57,637 nt of DNA, from contig NZ_VCLA01000061.1 of the NCBI RefSeq assembly GCF_009600885.1, forward strand, positions 1 to 57,637. Reading direction: 5' to 3'. The stretch's first letter is position 1, and every line of letters starts with the position of its first letter. A program made the position numbers and the translations under genes. The stretch is from Streptomyces jumonjinensis (GTDB lineage: Bacteria > Actinomycetota > Actinomycetes > Streptomycetales > Streptomycetaceae). The notes beneath the pieces are model-generated. The model did no database searches. It was not told where the DNA came from and worked only from the letters and a program-made list of their open reading frames with translations. Of the stretch, positions 42,423 to 50,458 are shown one piece after another.

Positions 42423-42929
42423 ATGGCGACTCCTGAGTTCATCCGCGCGATCCGGGCCACGGCCGGCCATCAGCTTCTTCTGCTCCCCGGGGTCAGCGCG
42501 GTCGTCTTCGACGACGAGGGGCGGCTGCTGCTGGGCAGACGGGCCGACGACGGGGTGTGGGCGATCATCGGAGGCATCCCCGAGCCGGGCGAGGAGCCGG
42601 CGGCGACCGCCGTGCGCGAGGTGTACGAGGAGACCGCGGTGCGCTGTGTCGCCGAGCGGGTGGTGCTGGTCCAGGGGCTGCCGAGGGCGGTCACCTACCC
42701 CAATGGCGATCGCTGCCAGTACATGGACATCTGCTTCCGCTGCCGTGCGGTCGGCGGGGAGCCGCGGGTCAACGACGATGAGTCCCTGGAGGTGGGGTGG
42801 TTCGCGTTGGACGCGCTGCCCGAGGTGAACGAGTTCTCCCGCTTCCGTATCGAGCGGGCGCTCGCCGAGGGGCCGACCTGGTTCCGGCCGGCCCCCGAGG
42901 GCCTCACCGTCCCGGCCCCCGCCGGGTGA
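42423..42929 (+). CDS. Nudix hydrolase
   Basis: A 168-residue enzyme with an intact Nudix box, GGIPEPGEEPAATAVREVYEE followed by TA (residues 57-79). The start (FIRAIRATAGHQLLLLPGVSAVVFDDEGRLLLGRR, in parts) is typical of the ADP-ribose or NADH pyrophosphatase-like group. It hydrolyses a nucleoside diphosphate linked to another moiety; the substrate is not clear. ATG 42423 lies 7 nt after TAGGGT. Single gene between lnt and the HTH-Clp_N gene. Confidence 0.88.
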   Translation: MATPEFIRAIRATAGHQLLLLPGVSAVVFDDEGRLLLGRRADDGVWAIIGGIPEPGEEPAATAVREVYEETAVRCVAERVVLVQGLPRAVTYPNGDRCQYMDICFRCRAVGGEPRVNDDESLEVGWFALDALPEVNEFSRFRIERALAEGPTWFRPAPEGLTVPAPAG

Positions 42930-42999
42930 TCCGGGTCCGCCGGGTCGGCCCCCGGACCCGCCGCCGGGTCGACCGCGCCGCGTCAGTGCCAGTGCCGTT

Positions 43000-43016
43000 G
43001 TCAACCAAGGGTTGAC
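43000..43016. promoter_or_regulatory. Operator 1 of the HTH-Clp_N gene
   Basis: GTCAACCAAGGGTTGAC, i.e. GTCAAC-N5-GTTGAC, with the symmetry extended by one base on each side. It contains most of the -35 box. Confidence 0.75.
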
Positions 43017-43040
43017 ACCCATGCCCGTCAACCTTAAGTT
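43012..43040 (+). promoter_or_regulatory. Promoter of the HTH-Clp_N gene
   Basis: TTGACA (43012-43017), 17-bp spacer, TAAGTT (43035-43040). The -35 box is a perfect consensus hexamer. ATG 43048 follows 7 nt after the -10, so the transcript should be leaderless. Confidence 0.8.
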
Positions 43041-43043
43041 GAC
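43027..43043. promoter_or_regulatory. Operator 2 of the HTH-Clp_N gene
   Basis: GTCAACCTTAAGTTGAC, again GTCAAC-N5-GTTGAC, extended by GCCC/GGGC arms to 43023-43047. It covers the -10 box and the start point. Its centre is 27 bp from that of operator 1. Confidence 0.75.
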
Positions 43044-43047
43044 GGGC

Positions 43048-43785
43048 ATGGAGAATCCCGTGCAGATGACGAATCCCGTCCGTCTCGACGAGCTGATCGA
43101 GGCCGTCAAGAAGGTCCACACCGGTGCCCTGGAGCAGCTCAGTGGCGCGGTCATCGCCGCCGACCACCTCGGCGAGGTGGCCGACCATCTGATCGGCCAC
43201 TTCGTGGACCAGGCCCGGCGCTCGGGCGCGTCCTGGTCGGAGATCGGCCAGAGCATGGGCGTGACCCGGCAGGCGGCCCAGAAGCGCTTCGTGCCGAAGG
43301 GCGGCGCGCAGGACCTCGATCCCAGTCAGGGCTTCAGCCGGTTCACCGCGCGCGCCAAGAATGTGATCATGGCCGCGCAGAACGAGGCCCACGCGGCGCG
43401 CAACGACACGATCACGCCCGCACATCTCACGCTGGGGCTGCTGACCGAGCGCGAGTCGCTCGCCGCGAGGGCGATCCTGGCGCAGAACCTTCTGCTGGAC
43501 GTCGTCCGGCAGGCGGCGACCGACGCGCTGCCCCCGGCGGCCGACGAGACGCCGGAGCTCGTGCCGTTCGACGCCGGCGCCCGCAAGGCGCTGGAGCTGA
43601 CCTATCGCGAGGCGCTCCGGCTGGGGCACAACTACATCGGCACCGAGCACGTCCTGCTGGCGCTGCTCGAACAGGAGGGCGGTACGGGGGTGTTCGCCGG
43701 TCTCGGAGTGAGCAAGGAGGCCGTCGAGGCGTACATCGTGGAAGCCGTGGCCGCCGCGCTCGCCGCCAGGGAGGACGAGGCCTAG
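43048..43785 (+). CDS. Helix-turn-helix protein with two Clp_N repeats
   Basis: A 245-residue protein with no ATPase domain. Residues 45-85 hold a helix-turn-helix (ASWSEIGQSMGVTRQAAQKRF). Then come two Clp_N repeats, the substrate-sensing modules of ClpA/ClpC: ARNDTITPAHLTLGLLTE (about 115-130) and LGHNYIGTEHVLLALLEQ (about 190-210). So it looks like a regulator that senses Clp substrates or adaptors. The start is ATG 43048 by the promoter; in-frame codons at 43012 and 43021 lie inside the promoter itself. Two identical-type operators suggest autorepression. I know of no characterised member. Confidence 0.8.
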   Translation: MENPVQMTNPVRLDELIEAVKKVHTGALEQLSGAVIAADHLGEVADHLIGHFVDQARRSGASWSEIGQSMGVTRQAAQKRFVPKGGAQDLDPSQGFSRFTARAKNVIMAAQNEAHAARNDTITPAHLTLGLLTERESLAARAILAQNLLLDVVRQAATDALPPAADETPELVPFDAGARKALELTYREALRLGHNYIGTEHVLLALLEQEGGTGVFAGLGVSKEAVEAYIVEAVAAALAAREDEA

Positions 43786-44117
43786 GGCCAGGGCTGAGGC
43801 GGAAGGATCATGGCGGCCCCGGTCCAGGGGGGACCGAGGCCGCCGGGTGGGCAGTCCGCAGGGGCTCGGAGCTGCCCGGGGCGGAGCGCCGTGGAGCGAC
43901 GCGAGGAGGAAGGCGTCTGGTCCCGGACTCCGGTCTGGGGGTGGGCGGCGGCCTATCGCGCCCGCAGCGGCCCGCCGCCGGTCGCCGCGGCACCGCGCCG
44001 GAGCGGTACGGGCCCTGACCGCTCATCGCGGCGGTGAGCGCCGGGCGGGGCGGCGCGGGGGAGCGGATGCATGGGCGAGCGCTGCCGACTTTCTTGCGGG
44101 GCGTGGGCCGGCCGGGG

Positions 44118-44137
44118 TGTCCGGGGATCCCCGGACA
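44118..44137. repeat. 20-bp perfect palindrome
   Basis: TGTCCGGGGATCCCCGGACA reads the same on both strands without a spacer. It lies between convergent genes, so a bidirectional terminator is possible. A perfect palindrome without a loop is also the form of an operator. Confidence 0.6.
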
Positions 44138-44175
44138 TGGGAGAAGTAAATATATATACCGTCTGGTAAGCAAGG

Positions 44176-44193
44176 GTATGAAAAAATTCATAC
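44176..44193. promoter_or_regulatory. Operator-like palindrome next to the RpiR gene
   Basis: GTATGAAAAAATTCATAC: arms GTATGAA/TTCATAC around AAAA. AT-rich sites of this kind are known for RpiR-family regulators, but it lies 19 bp beyond the 3' end of the RpiR gene, not at its promoter, and no gene starts beside it. Confidence 0.5.
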
Positions 44194-44211
44194 ACCTCCC
44201 GTGCGCGCCGG

Positions 44212-45138
44212 TCAGTCCTCCAGAAAGAAATCGTGCAGCTCAGCGGCCTGCTCATACCCTTCGAGCCGTGACTGGGTGCGCTGCGGCGCGGCGTCCGCCA
44301 TCGCCTGGAGGAGGGCCGCCGACAGCACCCCGGGCGCGGCGTAGGAGTCGAAGACGAGCCGTGATCCCGTGGCGGCGCTCAGGGTGACGTCGGCTTCGTC
44401 CGTCAGTGGGCCGAGCGCGAGATCGGTGATCAGGGCGACCTTCAGCCCGGTGCTGCGGGCCGCCCGGATCGCCGCCAGGTTCTCCTTGGCGTGCCGGGGC
44501 ATCGCGAAGGCCAGCACCCAGCTCCCGCCGGCCTCCCGGGACTGGAACAGTGCGTCATAGGCGACGCTGCCGCCACGGGTCACCGTCCGTACGTCCGGGT
44601 GGATCCGCCGCGCCGCGTAGGAGAAGTACTCCGCGAGCGACGCCGAGATCCGCAGTCCGAGGACGGTCAGGGGCGTCGAGCGGGCCAGCTCCCGGCCGAG
44701 CTCCAGCACCCGGCCGGTGTCGGCGAGCCCCCGGCGCAGCTGCTCCAGATTCTCGATCTCGGCGTCCACAGCGGCCTGGAGCTCATTGCGCCGGCTCTCG
44801 CCGTCCGTGCCCGGCGCCAAGGGGGCGGCGGCGGAGAGCGCGATCGGCTGGAGGGCCTCCCGCAGCGCCGGATATCCGCTGAAGCCGACGGATGAGGCGA
44901 AGCGCGTGACCGAGGGCTGGCTGACGCCCGCCCGCTCCGCGAGATCGGTGATCGACAGAAACGCGGCCTCGGTGAGGTGGTCGGTGATGTACTGCGCGAT
45001 GCGCCGCTGGCCCGGCGAGAGCCGGTGGCCGCCGAAGAGGGCGAGCACCCGGTCGGTGGGGGCCGGCTCCGTGCCGGGAGACGGTCTTCCCGGTGTGATC
45101 GCGGACGCCTGTGCGCGTGCCTGCTGATCTGATGCCAC
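44212..45138 (-). CDS. RpiR family transcriptional regulator with SIS domain
   Basis: A 308-residue regulator. The HTH_6 domain is LSPGQRRIAQYITDHLTEAAFLSITDLAERAGVSQPSVTRFASSVGFSGYPALREAL (in parts, about 40-95). The SIS sugar-isomerase fold follows (VLGLRISASLAEYFSYAARRI, GGSWVLAFAMPRHAKENLAAI, ALITDLALGPLTDEAD) and binds a phosphosugar. GTG 45138 is preferred because GAAGGAG lies 8-9 nt upstream; GTG 45147 is too close to it. Target genes are not adjacent. Streptomyces members control amino-sugar or pentose use, and some act near dehydrogenase genes. Confidence 0.88.
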   Translation of the reverse strand: MASDQQARAQASAITPGRPSPGTEPAPTDRVLALFGGHRLSPGQRRIAQYITDHLTEAAFLSITDLAERAGVSQPSVTRFASSVGFSGYPALREALQPIALSAAAPLAPGTDGESRRNELQAAVDAEIENLEQLRRGLADTGRVLELGRELARSTPLTVLGLRISASLAEYFSYAARRIHPDVRTVTRGGSVAYDALFQSREAGGSWVLAFAMPRHAKENLAAIRAARSTGLKVALITDLALGPLTDEADVTLSAATGSRLVFDSYAAPGVLSAALLQAMADAAPQRTQSRLEGYEQAAELHDFFLED

Positions 45139-45274
45139 CGGTGTCACTCCTTCTCGTCCCGCTGCCGATCAACATAGCCCAGGAGCCTTCCCCGGGTGGG
45201 CGCGTCGGCCGGCTCCCGGCGTCGTCTCGGATGCCGGACGCCCGGGGTCGTACGGCGGGCCGGCGCTGACCGGC

Positions 45275-45303
45275 TTGCAAGAGAACCATCGTTCTCCTAG
45301 AGT
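45275..45303 (+). promoter_or_regulatory. Promoter of the DUF1348 gene
   Basis: TTGCAA (45275-45280), 17-bp spacer, TAGAGT (45298-45303). The spacer consists of a palindrome (45281-45296) plus one base. Confidence 0.7.
45281..45296. promoter_or_regulatory. TetR-like operator 1 of the DUF1348 gene
   Basis: GAGAACCATCGTTCTC, symmetric except for one central position, exactly filling the -35/-10 spacer. Same sequence as operator 2 but for one base. Confidence 0.7.
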
Positions 45304-45307
45304 GGCG

Positions 45308-45339
45308 GTCATGAGGAGAACGATCGTTCTCCTCATGAC
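45308..45339. promoter_or_regulatory. TetR-like operator 2: 32-bp perfect palindrome
   Basis: Core GAGAACGATCGTTCTC (45316-45331), extended outwards by GTCATGAG and CTCATGAC to 32 bp of perfect symmetry. It covers the expected transcription start and the early leader. Its core lies 35 bp from operator 1. Confidence 0.75.
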
Positions 45340-45356
45340 GCGCCAAGGAGACGCCC

Positions 45357-45824
45357 ATGTCCGTGAAGCCCCCCGTCCCTCCGTTCACCAGGGAGTCGGC
45401 CCGGGAGAAGGTCCGGCTCGCCGAGGACGGCTGGAACAGCCGCGCCCCCGAGAAGGTCGCCCTCGCCTACACCGACGACTCCCGCTGGCGCAACCGCGCC
45501 GAATGGATCACCGGCCGAGAGGAGATCGTCGCCTTCCTCACCCGCAAATGGGCGCGAGAGCTCGACTACCGCCTGATCAAAGAGCTCTGGGCCCATGACG
45601 GTCACCGCATCGCCGTGCGCTTCGCCTATGAGTGGCACGACGACTCGGGCAACTGGTACCGCTCCTACGGCAACGAGAACTGGGAGTTCGACGACCACGG
45701 CCTGATGCGCGTGCGGTACGCCTGCATCAACGACAGCCCCATCGAGGAGTCCGAGCGCCGCTTCCACTGGCCGCTCGGCCGCCGCCCCGACGATCACCCG
45801 GGCCTGACCGCTCTCGGCTTCTGA
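45357..45824 (+). CDS. DUF1348 (NTF2-like) family protein
   Basis: A 155-residue protein. The family pattern is complete: [35 protein letters not shown] (in parts), then [59 protein letters not shown] and [17 protein letters not shown] near the end. The fold is NTF2-like; the function is unknown. ATG 45357 has AAGGAG 8 nt upstream. Two TetR-type operators lie at its promoter, so it is probably induced by a small molecule. The regulator gene is not adjacent. The 3' end runs into a 13-bp tandem repeat. Confidence 0.85.
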   Translation: MSVKPPVPPFTRESAREKVRLAEDGWNSRAPEKVALAYTDDSRWRNRAEWITGREEIVAFLTRKWARELDYRLIKELWAHDGHRIAVRFAYEWHDDSGNWYRSYGNENWEFDDHGLMRVRYACINDSPIEESERRFHWPLGRRPDDHPGLTALGF

Positions 45825-45918
45825 CCTCGGTTTCTGACCTCGGTTTCTGACCCCGGCTTCCGACCTCGGCCTCCGACCTCGGCCTCCGGCCTCGGTTTCC
45901 GGCCTCGGTCTCTGACGG
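45815..45918. repeat. Eight copies of a 13-bp tandem repeat starting in the DUF1348 stop region
   Basis: Units of CGGTTTCTGACCT and variants. The first unit carries the last two codons and the TGA stop (45822-45824) of the gene. Later units drift (TTCCGACCT, TCCGGCCT). The period is not a multiple of three. Confidence 0.85.
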
Positions 45919-45919
45919 A

Positions 45920-45960
45920 GGCGCGCGCCTTCTCCGCCGCTTCCGGCGGAGATGCGCGCC
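45920..45960 (+). terminator. Long stem-loop after the 13-bp repeats
   Basis: Inner stem TCTCCGCCG (45931-45939) with CGGCGGAGA (45944-45952), plus outer GGCGCGC with GCGCGCC. It is 29 bp upstream of the phosphatase gene and probably ends DUF1348 transcription. Confidence 0.7.
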
Positions 45961-45988
45961 GTGGCGGCCGGGGAGCATCCTTGGCTGT

Positions 45989-48529
45989 GTGAGCTGGTAC
46001 GCCGCGACCGGGCGCACCCCGCCCCCCGGGCCGCCGAAGCGCGGGGCGGCGCCCGGCGCGCCGCAGGGCGGCAGGCGGGCGCCGGGTGAGCTGGAGCTGG
46101 TGCTCGCCCAGTCGGCCGTGAGCGCGATCGAAGCGGCCGGCGGCTATGCGGGCGGGGTCTATCTGCGCTCCGGCACCGAGGGACGGCTGCGGCTGGCGGT
46201 GCTCGCGGGTCTGCCCGTCATGCTCTTCCGCCCCTGGTGGCGGATGCATGTGAACCGCCCCTTCCCGGTCGCCGAGGCCCATCGCACGGGACGCGCCATC
46301 CATCTCGCGGACGCCGAGGACTCCATGCGCCGCTTCCCCCAGCTGATGGCGGGGCTGCCCTTCCCGTTCAGTTCGCTCTACGTCCCGGTCGTCAGCGGGC
46401 GGGAGAAGTTCGGGGTCCTGACGGTGCTGCGCCGGGCGGGCGCGGGACTGCCGGTCGCGGACGGCGACCGCCACCGGATGTACAGCGCCGCCCGGCGGCT
46501 CGGCGGCGCGCTGAGCGTGCTCAGCGGCCGGGGGGTCGCGGTGGAGTGGGACCGCGAGCCGCTGCCCGTGCAGCTGCCCGCCGCCAGTGAGCCCCCGGTG
46601 CGGCTGGGCGGCTTCGACTGGGACCTCGCGACCGGGAACGTCGCCGCCGACGACGGGATGTGCGCGATCCTCGGCATCGCTCCGGAGGAGTTCGGCGGCA
46701 CGGTCGAGGCGCTCACCCGGGGGCTGGCCGATGAGGACGTCCTCGGCCTGTGGGCGCTCGCCCGGCAGGCCGCCGACGACGGCCCCCCGGCAACCCGGCG
46801 GATCCGGCTGCGCGGCCCGGACGGCCGCCCCTGGCTGATGGAGCTCACCCGCCGCCCGACCGGTCCGCCGGGCGCGGACCGGCCGGGCCTGCTCAGCGGG
46901 TTCGCCCTGGATATGGGCGCGGGTCCGATCATCTCCGAGGCCACCGACCGCATCCCGCGCGGCTTTCTCTCGCTCGACCGGCTCGGCAGGATCGTCTATC
47001 TCAACCAGAGCGCGGAGACGGTCGTCGGCCGGGCCCGGACCGAACTCGCGGGCCGGGTGCTGTGGGAGGCGCTGCCCTGGTTCGGACAGCCCTCGTACGA
47101 GGACTGCTTCCGGGCCGCGCTGATCTCCCACACGCCCGTCCGCTTCGTGGCCGCGCACCGGGACGACGACTGGCTTCTGGTCTCTCTCTTCCCCGGCCAC
47201 GACGGAGTGACCGTCATCCTCACCCCCTCGGACGAGCCGCCGCCCGACCGCGGTCTCGCCGACGGGTTCGCCCAGGGCGGCGCTCAGGGCGGCACCGAGG
47301 GCGCGGGCTCCGGCGCCCCGTCCGGCCGGCCCTCCGCCCTCTACCGCCCGGTCGCCCTCGCCATCGCGCTCACCGAGGCCGTGACCGCCCGTCAGGTCTC
47401 CGCCGTGGTCACCGAGGAGCTGCTGCCCGCCTTCGGCGGCGGCCAGCTGGCGATCTATCTGCTGCACGAGAGACATCTCTTCCTCGCCTGGGAGACCGGC
47501 TTCCCCCAGGGCTTCCTCGACCGTTTCGACGGGGCCGCGCTGGACGCCCGGCTGCCCGGGGTGGAAACCCTCACCTCCGGCCGTCCGCTGTTCTTCGAGT
47601 CGATGGGGCATCTGGCCGCCGCCTACCCGGGCATCCCGCTCGACGCCCATGTGGGCGCGCGGGCGTTTCTGCCGCTGATCGCCTCCGGCCGGCCCGTGGG
47701 CTCCTGCATCCTCGGCTTCGACCAGCCGCGCCGCTTCACCGCCGAGGAGCGCGCGGTGCTCACCGCGCTCGCCGGGCTGATCGCCCAGGCGCTGGAGCGG
47801 GCCCAGCGCTACGACACCGAGGCCGCTCTCGCCCGGGGGCTCCAGGACGCGCTGCTGCCCCACCGGCTGCCCGTGCTGCGGAACGCCGAGACCATCGGCC
47901 GCTATCTGCCCGGCACCCAGGGCATGGACGTCGGCGGCGACTGGTACGACGTCGTGCAGACCGGCGAAAGCCTCGCCCTGGTCATCGGGGACGTCCAGGG
48001 CCACGGCGTCGCCGCCGCGGCCACCATGGGCCAGCTGCGCAGCGCGGTGCGGGCCTTCGCGCTGAGTGGGCACGATCCGCAGGAGGTGATGAGCGGCACC
48101 AACCGGCTGCTGATCGACCTCGACCCGGGCCAGTTCGCCAGCTGCTGCTACATCGTCGTCGACCCGGCGACCGGCCGTACCCAGGCGGTCCGGGCCGGGC
48201 ATCCCCAGCCCCTGCTGCGCCATCCGGACGGCGAGACCGAGGTCCTCGATCTGGCGGGCGGGGTCGTCCTGGGCGTGGACCCGGCGGCCGGCTATCCCGT
48301 CACGGCGCTGGACCTGGAGTCCGGCGCGGTGCTGGCCCTGTACACCGACGGTCTGGTGGAGCAGCCGGGCAGCGACATCGACGTCGGCGTCGAGCGGCTG
48401 CGCGCCGCGCTCGCCGAGTGCGGCGCGTCCCCGTTGCGGGTGACGGCCGACCGGCTGATCCGCGAGGCCGGGCAGGCGGCGGACCGGCCCGACGACATCG
48501 CGCTGCTGCTGGCGTCCCGCTGGGGGTGA
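45989..48529 (+). CDS. GAF/PAS sensor protein phosphatase (SpoIIE/PP2C type)
   Basis: An 846-residue soluble sensor. An N-terminal GAF-like domain (about 35-175) is followed by two PAS-like domains (about 205-320 and 320-415; the second has GFLSLDRLGRIVYLNQSAETVVGR in parts), a second GAF domain (about 450-600) and a PP2C/SpoIIE phosphatase (about 615-846). Metal-binding motifs DVGGDWYDVV and GDVQGHGVAAAATM are intact. It probably dephosphorylates an anti-anti-sigma factor. There is no attached HATPase domain. GTG 45989 lacks a strong ribosome-binding site; CATCCT ends 7 nt before it. The GHKL protein at 23915 is a possible but unproven partner. Confidence 0.88.
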   Translation: MSWYAATGRTPPPGPPKRGAAPGAPQGGRRAPGELELVLAQSAVSAIEAAGGYAGGVYLRSGTEGRLRLAVLAGLPVMLFRPWWRMHVNRPFPVAEAHRTGRAIHLADAEDSMRRFPQLMAGLPFPFSSLYVPVVSGREKFGVLTVLRRAGAGLPVADGDRHRMYSAARRLGGALSVLSGRGVAVEWDREPLPVQLPAASEPPVRLGGFDWDLATGNVAADDGMCAILGIAPEEFGGTVEALTRGLADEDVLGLWALARQAADDGPPATRRIRLRGPDGRPWLMELTRRPTGPPGADRPGLLSGFALDMGAGPIISEATDRIPRGFLSLDRLGRIVYLNQSAETVVGRARTELAGRVLWEALPWFGQPSYEDCFRAALISHTPVRFVAAHRDDDWLLVSLFPGHDGVTVILTPSDEPPPDRGLADGFAQGGAQGGTEGAGSGAPSGRPSALYRPVALAIALTEAVTARQVSAVVTEELLPAFGGGQLAIYLLHERHLFLAWETGFPQGFLDRFDGAALDARLPGVETLTSGRPLFFESMGHLAAAYPGIPLDAHVGARAFLPLIASGRPVGSCILGFDQPRRFTAEERAVLTALAGLIAQALERAQRYDTEAALARGLQDALLPHRLPVLRNAETIGRYLPGTQGMDVGGDWYDVVQTGESLALVIGDVQGHGVAAAATMGQLRSAVRAFALSGHDPQEVMSGTNRLLIDLDPGQFASCCYIVVDPATGRTQAVRAGHPQPLLRHPDGETEVLDLAGGVVLGVDPAAGYPVTALDLESGAVLALYTDGLVEQPGSDIDVGVERLRAALAECGASPLRVTADRLIREAGQAADRPDDIALLLASRWG

Positions 48530-48606
48530 GCCCCGCCGGGGAAGCCGTTCCGGCGGTGGGCCGGGGGCGTACGACCGTACGCTGTGCGCCCCCGGCTCGC
48601 CCCGGG

Positions 48607-49457
<851 letters not shown>

Positions 49458-50414
49458 GTGCCTGCTGATTCGTTCGATGGACAGTACGTCTGGCATCCGG
49501 CCGCGGACGACCACCGGCTCGCCCGCGCATGCATCGACGTCAAAGCCGGCCGCTACTTCAGCGCGCAGGAGGTACTCCGCGAGGCCCGCGGCGATTTCGA
49601 CATCCGCGCCCACCGGTCGCTGGTGCTGGCGTCCGAGGCGGCCGACTCGGACCTCGCCGAACGCTGGCTCGGCGAGGACCCGGGACCCGAGTCCACCCTG
49701 CTGTGGGCCCGCGTGGCGATGCTCCGCGCGCTGCGCGCGGCCGACGCGCACGACCCGCACACCGGCACCCTGGCCGACATCGCCGGCGCGGCCTGCGAGC
49801 GGGCCGCCAGAATGCTGCCCGACGACCCCACCCCCTGGGTCGCCCAACTGGCCCTCGCCCGCATCCGCAGACCGCTCGACCCCGCCCCGCAGGGCCTGCT
49901 GACCGCGCCCCCCGGCCCCTGGCGGCTCTTCTCCCGCGTCATCGGACTCGACCCCTGGAACCGCGAGGCGCACCACCGGTTCCTCGCGTTCTTCTTCACC
50001 CGGTACGGAGGCACCGCGAGCGCCCGCTGGGACGTCGCCTCCTTTCTCAGCCACCGGGCCCCCGCCTCCTCGCCGCTGCGACTGCTGCCGCTCGTCGCCC
50101 TGGCCGAGGAGTACGACCCCGCCTCGCTGCTCGCCTACCGGGCCTGGCGGCAGCCGCAGTGGGTGACGACCGCGGCCGGGAGCTACACCAACTGGTTTCC
50201 CCTGCTGCCGCAGTACCGGTACACCCCCGTCCTGGATCTGTCCTATCTCGCCCATGCCCTGTACATGGGCAGACGCGAACTCGAAGCGCGTGAGGTCCTC
50301 ACCGCGATGGGGCCCTATGCGTCGCGTATGCCCTGGAGCGTCTTCGGCGCCCCCGATGAACAGCTGACCAAAGCGCGACGCGCCTGCGGACTTCCGATCC
50401 CCGAATCCCACTGA
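49458..50414 (+). CDS. Conserved helical (TPR-like) protein of unknown function
   Basis: A 318-residue soluble protein, helical throughout, with pairs like ACIDVKAGRYFSAQEVLREARGDFDIRAHRSLVLASEAADSD (in parts) that suggest degenerate TPR repeats. Trp- and Pro-rich segments (GPWRLFSRVIGLDPWNREAHHRFLAFFF) follow. GTG 49458 lies after GGGGGAGGGG; the earlier in-frame codon at 49407 is less likely. It is 44 bp upstream of an amino-acid permease gene on the same strand, so these are probably one operon with the acetyltransferase. I do not recognise a named family. Confidence 0.7.
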   Translation: MPADSFDGQYVWHPAADDHRLARACIDVKAGRYFSAQEVLREARGDFDIRAHRSLVLASEAADSDLAERWLGEDPGPESTLLWARVAMLRALRAADAHDPHTGTLADIAGAACERAARMLPDDPTPWVAQLALARIRRPLDPAPQGLLTAPPGPWRLFSRVIGLDPWNREAHHRFLAFFFTRYGGTASARWDVASFLSHRAPASSPLRLLPLVALAEEYDPASLLAYRAWRQPQWVTTAAGSYTNWFPLLPQYRYTPVLDLSYLAHALYMGRRELEAREVLTAMGPYASRMPWSVFGAPDEQLTKARRACGLPIPESH

Positions 50415-50458
50415 CCCCGCAGCCCGCCTCGCCGGAGATAAAAGGAAAGGATGCACTG

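Larger units (their letters stand above)
43786..44211. other. 426-bp gene-free stretch with two palindromes
   Basis: Convergent 3' ends flank it. It holds a 20-bp perfect palindrome at 44118-44137, an AT-rich island at 44144-44200 and an 18-bp operator-like palindrome at 44176-44193. The rest is GC-rich spacer without codon character on either strand. Confidence 0.65.

Noticed and set aside
43808..44191. A 127-residue minus-strand frame beyond the RpiR gene, starting in the AT-rich island
   Set aside because: It is tempting because a palindrome lies at its start, but after the first 20 residues the sequence is Pro/Arg-rich without codon bias; no ribosome-binding site.
45275..45598. A 107-residue plus-strand frame starting in the DUF1348 promoter, with ATG 45311 7 nt after the -10
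   Set aside because: It runs through the DUF1348 gene in another frame and gives Arg/Pro-rich sequence; AAGGAG supports ATG 45357 instead.
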